Below are positions 1 to 11,700 of a stretch of 64,000 nucleotides of DNA, in pieces. The position numbers and the translations under genes were made by a program. The stretch lies in NCBI GenBank assembly GCA_047967505.1, contig CM106538.1, one strand, 5' to 3'. How positions within the stretch are numbered: the first letter of the stretch is position 1; each line of letters begins with the position of its first letter. The DNA comes from Dipteris shenzhenensis. Its lineage: Eukaryota; Polypodiophyta; Polypodiopsida; Gleicheniales. Below the pieces are notes generated by a model. The model was not told the origin of the DNA, did no database searches, and saw only the letters and a list, made by a program, of their open reading frames with translations.

Positions 1-49
1 AATCCAGATGACTACGGTCTCTGGAGGCTGGAGTCTTTCATGAATGAAG

Positions 50-95
50 AATCACGATTCACGACTCATGACTCATGACTCATGATTGACGACTT
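50..95. repeat. Short direct repeat of GACTCAT
   Basis: The heptamer GACTCAT (or a one-base variant) occurs several times in a row in an AT-rich stretch. No gene is visible from the window start to about 830. The rest is AT-rich sequence with a cluster of CGTATG words near 250-300. Confidence 0.5.
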
Positions 96-219
96 TAAAA
101 TTAATACAATTATACAAGTTTCAAGTTTCAGTTTAATACCTGTGTGTCAATTTAATGTGTACAATGATCAATGATCAATCTATATTTTTCTGAAATTTTT
201 TGGATAAAACTAGGGTCAC

Positions 220-250
220 GTATGTTTCAGCCCCAAGGGCTGAACCATAC
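220..250. repeat. Short perfect-type hairpin
   Basis: Arms GTATGTTTCAGCCC (220-233) and GGGCTGAACCATAC (237-250) are reverse complements with one mismatch around a 3-nt CAA loop. It is flanked by further CGTATG words. Function is unknown. Confidence 0.6.
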
Positions 251-834
251 TCCAATCATACTTCCGTACTCGTATGACGTATGCGTATGGTAACGTATGG
301 AAAAAACTATGGCCAGGGAGACTATAGATCGAGGCAACCTGCTGGGAAGAGTTTGGTTGTTTGATTGCACCAGAGTTCAGCTATTGAGGGCTTTGTCTTG
401 CAGTTGTTCAGTCGTGTTGGCTGGTTGGGCACTTGGATGTGCGATTGCAGGAGTCGTTCAAACAGTGGATGCTATTGGGGTCTCTATTGCATGCTTTGGT
501 TGGCTAAGGATACAAGATTGCCTAGGGATTGGATGCCGTTCACCGTTTGAAGTTGAGCAGGGAATTACAAGGTGGGCTGGACGGGAAGTCTGAGGGCGTT
601 GGTTTGCCTGTGGAGCAGCTTCCGAGAGACCTTTGTAATCAGCCTCTTGGCTTCAAATGAATGTTAAATAAATAGCGCAAGGGGCGCCAGCATTTGGGGC
701 CAATGGGTGTCTTTGTTTCTGAGTAGGAGCGCTCTAGCTCCCTTGTGATTTGTGGTGTGTTGCAAATTTGTTTGTCTATTTACTGTATATGCTGTATTTA
801 CGTGGATCCTACCACCCTTTACGTTGTTGAGGCT

Positions 835-1656
835 GGTTTCAGTGGTAGTGATGGGGGCATTTTTATGTCACAATCCAAGTATATTGGACAGTGTTTTCAG
901 TTTGAGGATTGCAAGCCAGTATCCACACATTAGAGCCTGGTTTTCACTTCTCATTTGAGGATGGCAGTGGTACATGTGATGTCACCATCTATCACCAGGC
1001 AGTTGGTTGTTTGATTTATTTATGCCATACCAGACCCAATCTTCAATATTATGTCTCACAGTTGAACGGATATATGCACAGCCCCTCTACGCACCATTGG
1101 CAAGCCGTGAAGCGTGTCTTTAGGTACCTCAAAGGCACTCAGCATGTGGGCCTTCTTTAATGAGGCCGATTCTTCACTTTTTATGCATGGATTCACTGAT
1201 AGTGATTGGGCTGGTTGTTCGGACACCTGTGTGTCACATAGTGGCAACTGTTTCATGCTTGGTACTTCATGCATCTCTTGGTTCAGCAAGAAGCAGACCA
1301 CACTTGCTACGTCTAGCTATGAGGGTGAGTACATAGCAGCTTTTACAGCTACAGTGGAGTGTGTTTGGCTCCGGAAGTTACGTGTAGATCTTCATGCATG
1401 TCAAACTGCTCCCACCGTCCTCTTCACTGATAGTCAGATTGCTTTGGCTGTTGCATGGAATCCAGTTTTCCATGCCCGCACAAAGCATATTGAGGTTCAC
1501 TATCACTATGTCAGAGAGAGATTATCAGCAGGTGATATTCAGTTGTCTTATGTTCCCACTGAAGACAACTTGGCATATCTTTTTACGAAGGCTCTTCCTC
1601 GACCTAAGTATGAAGCTTTCCGGCAAGCTTTAAACTTAGTACCATTTGTGACTTGA
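835..1656 (+). pseudogene. Ty1/copia RT C-terminus and RNase H, broken
   Basis: This is the 3' part of a copia polyprotein. In one frame it shows a GIFMSQSKYI-like end of reverse transcriptase and DCKPVST. A second frame carries AVGCLIYL, RPNLQYYVSQL and VFRYLKGT, the usual end of copia RT. A third frame (1114-1656) carries RNase H with FTDSDWAGC, ATSSYEGEYIA, FTDSQIAL, KHIEVHYHYVRE and the LFTKALPRP end. At least two frameshifts separate these blocks, so it is a relic. The rest of pol lies upstream and is missing. The polypurine tract and an LTR-like edge follow about 120 bp downstream, in the order expected for the 3' end of a copia element. Confidence 0.85.
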
Positions 1657-1771
1657 TCTGTTACGCTCTGTATAGTCATAGGTTGCGATATCCCTACAGT
1701 ATGAACATGGTGCAACCATGACATTAGATATTTAGGTATTCTGAGGTGCGGAGGATACTTCAGTCCATTCC

Positions 1772-2100
1772 ATAGAGGGGGGTTTGTAGGCCATTCTATG
1801 GGCTATCCATAAGTGCCACTCATTCCTTGGTATGTGTCTTGTAGGCCTAGTTATAGGCAGTTAGGTCAGTTGGTACATTTAGGAGATGTACAAGTTAGAA
1901 CACTTAGGCCAGTTACGGCATCCTACTGTAGGGTTTTGTTATATTGAGTTTCTCTTGTACTTTCACTCAGTTTTCCGGCAATTCAGTACAGCAGCTCGTT
2001 TTTGCCTCCATTCCTTGCATTCTTTAACTTTCTTTGCTTGCCCTAGACCTAGACTACAGTTAAATGCTGAAGCTGTTGTTGCTGCTGCCACAAATACACC
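1772..2100 (+). mobile_element. Copia polypurine tract and 3' LTR (partial)
   Basis: A purine run AGAGGGGGG sits directly before TGTAGGCC at 1785, the expected order of polypurine tract then LTR start behind the RNase H relic. The downstream LTR border is not certain. I place it near 2100, where the T-rich U5-like sequence ends. No matching 5' LTR is in the window. Confidence 0.5.
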
Positions 2101-2103
2101 ACA

Positions 2104-3165
2104 ATTTGATTCATGTATGTAATCTAGGGCATGATCTAAGTCATGGAAGGCTCAAGCAATGGTGGTTGTGGAGGGGCTGCTTCAACATGCTGCCCTCCAT
2201 AGGCAACTTGCGAGGCATCGGAAGACAAGGCTATAGAGATCGCAACAAAAGACTAGCACAAGGTTGAAGCATGAGATAGAAAAGAAACAAAGGAGAGACA
2301 GGGAGATTTGGATTAAGAGATGAAGCAAAGTGGAGCACTGAAGCTATCAAGGCTCACAGCATTGCAAGCTAGGCTGAAGGCGAGGATACTTTGGAGTGTG
2401 GACGAAAGGTCACGAGTTGCTGATATTAGAAGTGCACAAGTGGCTGTGAGAAACTGCTGGAAATGGGCGAATTTCGGTCTAAATTGGCCAAACAACCAGC
2501 ATAAATTGGTTGCACAAGGACTCCACCTACACGTAGACCTTTTCCAATTCTTGATGGCACACTTGGCATGCACTGAAATGCATCATGTAAGCAATGACTC
2601 TACTCATGCAATGACCATCTTTGCATGTTTATAAGAGCCCAAAGTGGAAGTTAAAACGTTGGGCTAGAAATTAAAGCCCGTGTAAAACGTAAAGCATGCT
2701 TTTAGTACTTTCCCACTCTTAATACCTTAGCAAAGTAAACAAAACATGCACCATGCACCATGCATGCCTCGTGCACTTTTTAAGAAAGGTGCTACATGAA
2801 CAACAAAGCTACATGCACACCAGCCTTTTCACATGATGGCTTTCTAGCCCATGCATGAGTGTACACACTAAGCACACAAACTCTGAGTTACTAAAGTAAG
2901 CTTTAAAACACGTATGCAGCTCAAAAGCACTAATGCATGCACTCCACATGTCTCGTTTCACTGCCATGCAATTGCATGCAAGACCAACAAAGCATGCATG
3001 CATGTGTGACATGTACATGCCATCCAAAACCCAGGCGCTAGTATATTGCCACTCCCACCCTTCATCGCACATCGGGTTGGCTTCCGTCTTCACCTATATT
3101 GTTTGTTTCCTTGAGAGGAACCTGGGCTGAGCAATGAGCATGGGAGGAGGCAAGTAGGAGCAAGA
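2104..3165. other. No gene seen; CATGCA-rich spacer
   Basis: No domain is recognisable in any frame. From about 2690 to 3020 the sequence contains about a dozen CATGC words, many as CATGCA or ATGCATGC. The ORFs here are short and have no family features. Confidence 0.5.
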
Positions 3166-3169
3166 GATC

Positions 3170-3440
3170 CTACACTGATACCACTGTTGGATGCGGGGAG
3201 CAATGGAAGCAAGCTGGAATGGAGGGAGGACACAACAAGCCAAAGGAACTGAAGTGTACTTGCAAATGAAAGTACGAATGGTAGCCCATCTATGGCCCAA
3301 ACTCAACTTAGGACTAAGTGTCCTAATTGAACTAGGACCAGTGTCTCAAGTGGAGTAAATGTCCTAACTAGGCCTGACTACCCTAGAAGGCCATACTAGG
3401 GCTAAGTGGCAACACTTTCTTGGGATATCTTGGGGCTTTT
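3170..3440 (-). mobile_element. Possible LTR edge of a minus-strand element
   Basis: CTGATACCA followed by CTGTTGG is the layout of an initiator-tRNA primer binding site next to an LTR border, read on the minus strand. The following bases carry GGACTAAGTGTCCTA words that also occur in the LTR-like region at 43204-43500. No coding remnant can be tied to it, so this call is weak. Confidence 0.3.
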
Positions 3441-3444
3441 TGGG

Positions 3445-4160
3445 CTATGTGCCATTTAGTTTCTTTGCTTTTTGCTTGTTTTTGGTCTTTCAGGCTACAA
3501 CTTCTGCTTGCTAGCATTCTAAGCTCAAATCCCCCCCGCCTCTTTTTCCCCCAAATAAAAAGAATTGTCAAGATGCATGTCGATTGGAAAAGGTCTGGTT
3601 CTACTACTACCGATACTGCATAAATGTTTGCATAGCCTCTAGAAGGCTATAGATGCAATCACCGGTTCCTCAAAAGGTTTGAGTGCATGTGCATGTGTGT
3701 GTGTGTTAAAGGGTTATATCTTGATCGGAGCTGTTTACATCGGAAGATGAGGCTGCTTGTGCTAGATATTATGGCTGTTTTTTACCATCGGTGATATGGG
3801 CGGCATACGAACCACATATATGGTCGGCTGTAATGGATCGGTGGCACCGGGATCCACCTCTGTGCTGACCTGGAGGGCCCTTCATGGGTCTAATCCATCT
3901 GCATACCAGAAGGGATTGGAGTTATCCATATGCCCTCTCTTGGGTTGGGTGGAGTTTGGTCCTTCAAAGGTGTCAAGGGATGGATTGGGGGAAAAGGAAT
4001 GCATAGGCATGTGCTCTTTTATATTTTGTATACACATGCATACACATACACATGCACATGCACACACGCACGCATGCACGTGCGCATGTAATGGTCTCAA
4101 TGGAATCGTCTGCTCTGCTAAAATCCCATAGATAAAATTTCTGCAAACGCTATCTCATTT
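3445..4160. repeat. Spacer with GT and CATGCACA simple repeats
   Basis: No gene is recognised. A short GT run lies near 3695-3706. An alternating purine-pyrimidine stretch of CACATGCATACA type lies at about 4024-4088 and produces spurious ORFs on both strands. Confidence 0.5.

Positions 4161-4161
<1 letters not shown>

Positions 4162-4207
<46 letters not shown>
4162..4207. repeat. CT dinucleotide microsatellite, about 23 units
   Basis: An uninterrupted CT run of about 46 bp. It is likely polymorphic in length. Confidence 0.95.
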
Positions 4208-4209
<2 letters not shown>

Positions 4210-4514
4210 GCAAACATACTAGGGCTCAGGACAAATCGTCGGGCTGGACCCCCCTGAAGGCTAAGAGAATCTGTTACAAAGAGAGCAGCATGGAGTTGTC
4301 TGATACAAAATCCAACGTGAAAAAAACATATTATAAGAGCTTCAAGCTCATCTCAAATTGGCAACATGCCACTTGTCTAAAATCTAGACTAAATCCCATT
4401 ACATGCCACTAAGGGCAACTCTGGAGTCTTCGAAACACTTGGTCACGCGAACCGCCTCCTAGATGCTTGTTAGGCTCCATAGCGCTTGGGAAAATAACCC
4501 TTCTTAGTGCCTGC

Positions 4515-4980
4515 AACAATTAATTAAGGCGCACCACCATGGCACCCATTAATTGTTAGCGCTTTGCATGTAAATAATACACTGTGGACTAATTCTAGTC
4601 ACGGTGGGCATCCCCACTGAACACATGCACATATAACAAAAAAATATGTAAATATATTTATTCTCTGGTTGACGGGAGTCAACACTCTTGATTATAATTA
4701 AGGGGCTTTGACCAAGGGTCGAGGCGCCTTAATTATAATCAAGTCTCTCCAACCGAAGTTGGCACAACTTTTCAACCGAAGTTGGCACATCTTGGTTAAC
4801 CGTAGTTAATCCTCTTGGCGCATGCCAAGTCTCATTGACCGAAGTCAACACTCTTTGACCGTAGTTAGCACTGTGGTTCTCTGGTTAACTGTAGTTAACC
4901 CTCTTGGTAATAAACCAAGTCTCCCCAACCGAAGTCAGGCTTACTTGACCAGAGTCAAGTATCTTTGACCGTAGTCAATT
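4515..4980. repeat. Array of short inverted repeats with 4-nt spacers
   Basis: About 15 small hairpins lie head to tail, most with arms of 5-7 bp around a 4-nt spacer. Examples are GACTA-ATTC-TAGTC (4587), GTGGG-CATC-CCCAC (4604), GTTGAC-GGGA-GTCAAC (4668), CCAAC-CGAA-GTTGG (4749), CTTGGC-GCAT-GCCAAG (4814), TTGAC-CGAA-GTCAA (4835), GGTTAAC-TGTA-GTTAACC (4883), ACTTGAC-CAGA-GTCAAGT (4943) and TTGAC-CGTA-GTCAA (4965). A 10-bp pair AACAATTAAT/ATTAATTGTT (4515 and 4548) opens the array. Arm sequences differ between units, yet each stays self-complementary. The array ends about 245 bp before the splice acceptor at 5225, so it is probably transcribed as intron. No known element family was recognised. 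Confidence 0.8.
4687..4743. repeat. Long hairpin inside the inverted-repeat array
   Basis: Arms CTTGATTATAATTAAGG (4687-4703) and its exact complement (4727-4743) continue inward with 3 mismatches to GACC/GGTC, leaving a loop of about 3 nt. This makes a hairpin of roughly 27 bp. It is the largest unit of the array. A related half-arm, TTTAATTATGATAAG, recurs near 5013. Confidence 0.8.
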
Positions 4981-5225
4981 CTTTGACCATTAATTAACAC
5001 ATATGAAAACTCTTTAATTATGATAAGATATTTAAATGGTCAACTGTACTTTGACTTAGGATATTTACATTGTGGTGACACTCAACTTAGATTGTGTCAT
5101 CCTGATGGCGTGATTAATCTGCAAGGGCTAGTTTATGCATTGACCTTTTGCCTTTCTTGTGTTATGTGTAACGTGTTGAATCTACAGACCACTGAATTAT
5201 AATGCCTCGTCTGTTTTCTTCCCAG

Positions 5226-5790
5226 GTATAAAGAGGAGCTGAAAACTGCAGATCATGATGCAACCATTGCACACAAGGAGCGTTACATTTCACGTGCTTT
5301 TGAAAAGACATACTTGTTGTCAGATTCCATCAAAAGGGGTTCCGGGGGTCTCCGAAGTATTGGGAAATCTCTACGCAGTGGAGTATCCAAGGTTTTTCCT
5401 GAGGACTACAAGGCCTCAAAGATGAAGATATTGGATCCCAACAGTAATTTTGTGCAGCAATGGAACAAAATATTTCTTCTGTCATGTTTGGTGGCCTTAT
5501 TTGTGGACCCTCTATTCTTTTTCTTACCTGCAATGAGCGGTGCTGAATTAAGTGGTGCTGAATGCATTAAAATACAGAGGCCTTTGGAGGTGGTTGTAAC
5601 TATTCTTCGCACTATAACAGATACATTTTATCTATTTCATATGGCCCTTCAGTTTCGAACTGCCTATGTGGCTCCATCGTCCCGAGTGTTTGGCAGAGGA
5701 GTGCTGGTTGTTAATCCTAAATTGATTGCAAAACGTTACTTGATGAGAGACTTTTGGCTGGACCTTATTGCAGTGCTGCCTATTCCACAG
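5226..5790 (+). CDS. CNGC: CNGC exon: N-terminal region, S1 and S2 to start of S3
   Basis: The acceptor TTCTTCCCAG ends at 5225 and the donor GTATAT starts at 5791. The first base completes a codon begun in an unseen upstream exon. The remaining 188 codons contain a basic N-terminal stretch (SIKRGSGGLRSIGKSLRS), KILDP, the S1 core WNKIFLLSCLVALFVDPLFF, the extracellular S1-S2 loop, the S2 helix with FYLFHMALQFRTAYVAPSSR, and FWLDLIAVLPIPQ at the end. The exon closes on a complete codon. Ending after a PQ-type motif before a V-I-W start is the usual plant CNGC exon border. No in-frame ATG lies near the exon start, supporting an upstream first exon. Confidence 0.94.
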
Positions 5791-8700
5791 GTATATTCCT
5801 CTGGTTTGTAAACTAGCGAAGCTTTCTAAACAATGTCTCTCTTGGTCTTTCATATTATAGATGTGGTGTGTCTGGTTTCCAGATATTCTCCATTGTTAGG
5901 GAGCTATGGCTTATGGGCTTCTTACTTCCAATGACATTCTGAAGTGTGCAAATTTTTTAATGACATTCGTGTTAGACAACCAAACAAAGGTTATATGGAA
6001 CCCCAAAGCTATGGTTATGGAGCCCCATAATTCACATAGTGGTGTATTTCAATCTCAAACTTCTTTCCTTAATGTGTACTATTCATAGATGCGCAGCAAG
6101 TAAATGGACATTGCACAATAGAAAGAAAAGAAAGAAAGATGTATTAACGTCCGTGGAAGGCCTCGCGGGCCTATGGGACAAAGTGCGTACAAAAATAGAC
6201 CCATACAAGCCTAAGTGGGGCTGAAGCAAAGGGCGTGCCAAGGGCCCTTGCTGAGTATTAATCTATCCTAGCAAAAACAAAGTGATCATAGTCAATCAAT
6301 TACAAACTGAATCAAGTCAGTCATAGAATTGGGACTCAAAAACCGAAGCCCGGTACAGTGATGGCTCTCTGGTAAGCTGTGAAAATATCTCGTATTTGCG
6401 TCTGTCGAGATGTATCGCGTTGTGGCGGGGGACGCGGTCTCCTCGATCTCTGAACTCTCTGGGCTATGTCTAGAGTGATCCCTCGTCTTTGTGGATCCCC
6501 CCTAAGGAAAGCTGTGATAGGTCGTAGACCTCAATAGAGTGTGCTGTGGGCACTCTCTGTCTTGCGCATGGTCTCTACGTCCCTCTATTGGTGGCAGCGT
6601 GTCGGCTCTCTCGGCTGATCCAAGCTGCCCTCATATCAGCTAGCTCCTCCTCCTCTACCCCGTTGTGACACGTCCCAGCACTCCTGAAACCTCTGATCTG
6701 CAAGCACAACACAAGAACACACACAACGTGAGGAAACTGAGCAGCCTGCTCACCACCCAACCATGACATCTACGGGATGTGATCCCGAATCAGGAGATGT
6801 CCCTTATGAGCCACGAGTTGAGCTACTGGCACGAACTCCCAACCAGATTCTAACCAGCCTGGTGTCCCATACCACCAGGTGGCGCTGTGAAGCTTGGGAT
6901 TTGCTGATGGGCCTTGGGCTACGCTATGATGCAGGCGCGCGTCCGCGACTCAATCCAGGATCAGACCTAGCACTTGGGAACGAAACTTGCTCCCATCGGC
7001 TCTCTGAGAACTGAACCTGTGGGCCCCTTTTATAGACTCGGGCCCCAAGCGCCAAAAATAGCGAAGACCTCTAACTTTTTCGTACCCTTGCTACTCAACC
7101 TGAGAATCAAGCCTGCCTAGCTCTAAGCCTCCCTAGGCTACTTGAGCTAGTCTTGTGTACCCAGTAGACGTCGGATACCAATCTGTGCACATGACATACT
7201 TTCCCTCCTGTAAGAACTCACTCCCGAGTTCGGTAAAAAACCCGAGAATGTCCTCTGGAGGTTTTGTAATGTCTCCCATGTTGCATCCTCCTCAACACGA
7301 TCCTTCCACTTGATCTTGTATTCCGTGATAGTTCTATTACGAATTTGTCTTTCACGAAATGCAAGAATACACTCAGGTTCGTGTGGAATAAAAGTCAAAT
7401 CTGTAACTTCTATTATTTCTTGAGGAGAAACAAGTTGATCATCCCCACCCAAAACTTCTTTCAGTCTACTGACATGAAAGACTGGATGTACTTTAACATC
7501 AGGAGGCAATTCTAGTCAATATGCAACTGGTCCAATTCTTTTAATGACCTTGAACGGACCACAGTATCTGGGGGTTAACTTCGGAACCAAACCAGTACTT
7601 AGGCTCTTGGATTCCTTGGGAATTCTCAAATATACCATCGTTCCTTCAGAGAACTCTCTAGGTGAATGATGTCTATTAGCATAAAATCTGTGCCGATCTT
7701 GGGCACTTCTAATAGACTCCTTGGCAAACTGCAACATTTCCTGCATGTCTAGCAAGAAGGTCTTTGCAGCATCATTTTGGATTCCTTTTAACCCAACCAT
7801 AACTAGTGACTTAGGTTGAAACCCGTACATAAGCATAAAAGGACTGTACCCAGTACTCGAATGCTTTGCACTGTTATAAGCAAATTCTATCATAGGTAGA
7901 TAATCTTCCCATGAATACTGTCTCTTAGAAACATATGCCTGAAGCATATCTTCAACCAATTGGTTAACCTTCTCTGTACTGCCATCGGATTGTGCATGAT
8001 CTGAGGAACTCATACTGAGAGTAGTTTCTAACTTCTCAAAAACAAGTGTCCAAAAGTTACTTGTAAACTTTGAGTCCCTGTCACTGACTATGTCAGAGGG
8101 CAAACCATACAGTTTAAACAAGTGGTCCACAAACTTGTGAGCCAACTGAACAGCTGAAATAGTTGTTCTAGTAGGTAAGAATCTAGCCATTTTTGCTAGA
8201 CGGTCGACTATGACCCAAATGGAGTCATGACCCTTGCGCGTTCGAGGCAAACCAGTAATAAAATCCATGGAAATACTTTACTTGGAATCTGCAATGGCTG
8301 TAATAAACCCGTGCTTCTAAGGCGTTCTGCCTTAGTAACCTGACAAACCCGGCAACCTACCACATAGTTTTCAATAAATGCACGCATTTTAGGCCAATAA
8401 AAGGTATGCTTCACAAGAGACAGAGTCCGATGTATACCCGGATTTCCAGCACTAGGAGCATCATGACACTCCCAGAGAATCTTGGATTGAAGTTCCAGAA
8501 CATCTGGCACGTCCTAGACTCTCTGCCAATAAGAACTGAAATGAGTATCAGTTGCGCAAAGCCCTCTCAAGGATTGAAATAGGTTTGAGGATATTTCCAT
8601 AAATGACATAGCATTTACAAATTTGACTCGACTTAAGGCATCCGTCACACTATTCAACGAACCCTTGCGATAACGTATTTCAAAATCAAAATCTTGCATT

Positions 8701-11700
8701 AATTCTGCCCATCTAGCTTTCCGTCCCCTCAAGTCAGACCCATCACACATACTTGATTGACTGATGATCGGTCAATACAAGAAACTTCGAACCATACAAG
8801 TAGTGTCTCCAAACCTTCAGGGCATACACTACTGCATAGAGCTCTTTTTCCAGTGTGGGCCAACGATATTGTGTGTCGTCTAGCTTCTTACTCTCAAAAG
8901 CTACAGGTCTGCCCTCTTGGAATAAAGCTGCCCCAATCGCAAAATCACTCGCATCGGCCTCTAGAACATAAGGCTGGGTAGGATCGGGTAATGCAAGAAC
9001 GGGTGCTTCCTTGATAGAAAACTTCAAGGTTTCAAAAGCCTTGTTCAATGCATCATTCCAAGAGATCGGTTGGGTAGACCTGCGTCCACGAGCTTTCAAT
9101 ATGTTTGTCAGGGGTGCCGTGATGTGTGAATAATCACGCACAGACTTCCGTAGAAATACCGTAAATCCTAGGAAAGAACGAAGTTGTTTCACAGTCTGAG
9201 GGATAGGCCATTCTAAAACCTCCTGGATACGATCCAGATCAATGCTAATAGCTTCAGAAGAAATCTTGTGTCCTAAATAAATGATCTCCTTCATAAAGAA
9301 GTCACATTTACTCATCTTGGCATAGAGCTTATGCTGTCTTAGAATAACTAAGACAATCCGGAGGTGTCCTATGTGATCCTCTAGCGTTCGGCTATATACC
9401 AAGATGTCATCTAAGAACACTACAACGAATTTGCCCAGAAAATCTCGGAACAAATCGTTCATCATTTGCTGGAAGGTGGCAGGAGCATTGGTCAAACCAA
9501 AAGGTAATACAAGAAACTCATAGTGGCCATACCTAGTTCGGAATGCGGTTCTATCTATGTGTTTAGCATAGATACGGATTTGGTGATAACCCGTACGCAA
9601 ATCAATCTTAGTGAAATACTTCGCTCCGGCCAAACGGTCTATTAGATCATCGGAACGAGGTAGAGGGTATCGATTCTTAATTGTCACTTTATTCAATCGT
9701 TTATAATCTATACACATTCTCCATGTATAATCTTTCTTCTTTCTTAAGAGGACAGGTGCTCCCCAAGGTGATTTACTTGGGGGAATATAGCTCATATTCA
9801 AGTAATCCTGTAGCTGTGAAGCTAACTCATCCTCCTCAAGCTGGCTCATCCTATAAGGTGGAACACTAATAGGTTGAGCCCCAGGTACTAAGTCTATGCG
9901 ATGATCTACAGCCCGTTCTGGAGGTAAACCTTCCGGCAGTTGAGCAGGGAATACATCGAGGAAATCATCTAACAACGTTCTCAATTCACGGTGTTCAAAC
10001 ACACTTAAATCATTCTTGTTATTTACAGAGACAACAAATGAAGAAAGCGGAATCAAAACACACTGATAGACATCATAATGAGAAGTGTTTAATATATTCC
10101 GAAGTTGCATCGCAGATACAATAGGTCCCTGAGAAGAGGGAATGTTATCACATTGAATACAAAATTGGATGTCCTTTTCGAAAAAAGAAAGAGTATGTTC
10201 CTTTCATCCAATCCGAATATCATGGGTTTTAAACCACTCTATTCCGATTAACAAGTCCACATGCTCCAAGTGCATGACATAGCACGTAAGAGCCGCTGTG
10301 TATTCTTGAATCCGGATAGAAAGGGCTTCAATCTTGCGATCCCAAAACTGCTTCCCAGCTGGAAGTTGCACCTCATAGGTGTGATCGCTAGGTATCGTGG
10401 ACAGCCCCATCTTCTGCACAAGTTTGTAATTAACAAAGTTGTGAGAGCTGCCCGGGTCAAAGAGAATGTGAACTCTTTGGTCCCTAACTTCTTCATAAAC
10501 TCGGAAAAGATCATGGGAACCAAATAACGAAGTATTAAAAGTGCAATTACAAGAAAGTGGGCAGGTAATGACATTTATAGAAATACCTGTCATCGAAACT
10601 TGATTAGCTCCCTTGGCTTTGGTACCCGGACCCGCCTGGAGCTTCGGTCCCGGCGCTTGCTTCTGGTTCTTGCGCTTAGGACAATCATTCTTAGTGTGGC
10701 CCCGCTCCTCGCAGAAGAAGCAACGTCCTTCCTTCTTTAGCTTCAAGGTACGAAGGAAATGGGCACGACCATTCTTTGCCTGAGTCAAATGTTTCTTGGA
10801 GGCGTTGTCTATAGACTTCGTCTCCCTGGTACCAATGGTAGACTGGAAGAACTTCCGCTTGTTCTTCCCACCCGTGTCAGCAACTGTGGTTCCCTTTGCA
10901 CTGGCCATGGTATCATCATAAATACGTGCGTAATTCATGGTCTCTTGCAACGTGGTACACTTGTTGTTCTTGATCTGTAACTTATAGGAGTCAGGCAAAC
11001 CATCCACAAAGAAACCTAACAAGATGACTGGATCCATCTTTGTAGCTCTGGTATGCAAATCCCGAAACCTCTTAAGATAAACCTCAAAAGTCAAATTCAG
11101 CTTGGACATATCGAGGGCTTTGAGCTTGCCTACGATATCGTAATCTTGCTCCTTTAGGAACTCTTTCCTGAAGACCCCTTCGAATTCGTTCCATGTTGCA
11201 GGCTTGGGTTGGAGTTCCTTCCACCACAATAAAGCCTTTCCAGACATAAACCCGGCTGCAAGCTGTATTTTCTTGTCATCTGGATAAGGGTGAAACTGGA
11301 AGTGTACTTGCCATTTGTGCAACCAAATGTCCACAACCTCCTTGGTACGAGACTTTTGGTCTTCGGGAAAAGGATCTGGAGTGATGTTCAGACCTAACAC
11401 TGAAGCCATGGCATCCACATGCGTGAGCGCCTGAACAGTGCTAGTCAAAAGTGTGGGTGTAGTCTGAATCCCTTGGAGTTGCTGCATCAACCCTGTTTGA
11501 TTCGTGTTAACTTACTCAAACTTTCCATCAAGAGCAGTGGTGAATTCACTGAAGGCTTTCTTCGTAATCAGATCATCGTAGAGACCCTGGTCATCCTCCG
11601 CATGGTAGTTCAAATCCTCGTCACCCATCGCAAGCTCAGGGTTTACAGAATCAGCCATGACTGAAATCTGATCTGGAAAGAAAATAGGCTAGAGAAGAGA

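Noticed and set aside
297-593. 98-codon ORF near the window start as the CNGC first exon
   Set aside because: No similarity to a CNGC N-terminus and no suitable donor in phase 2 could be recognised.
3796-4131. 111-codon ORF with a His/Ala/Thr tail
   Set aside because: The tail is a CA-type simple repeat and the rest has no recognisable family.
4515-4980. CRISPR-like array
   Set aside because: The repeats are self-complementary and variable, with no unique spacers of constant length, and the DNA is plant nuclear.
4843-4990. Rho-independent terminators
   Set aside because: Hairpins lack a following T run and the context is a eukaryotic intron.
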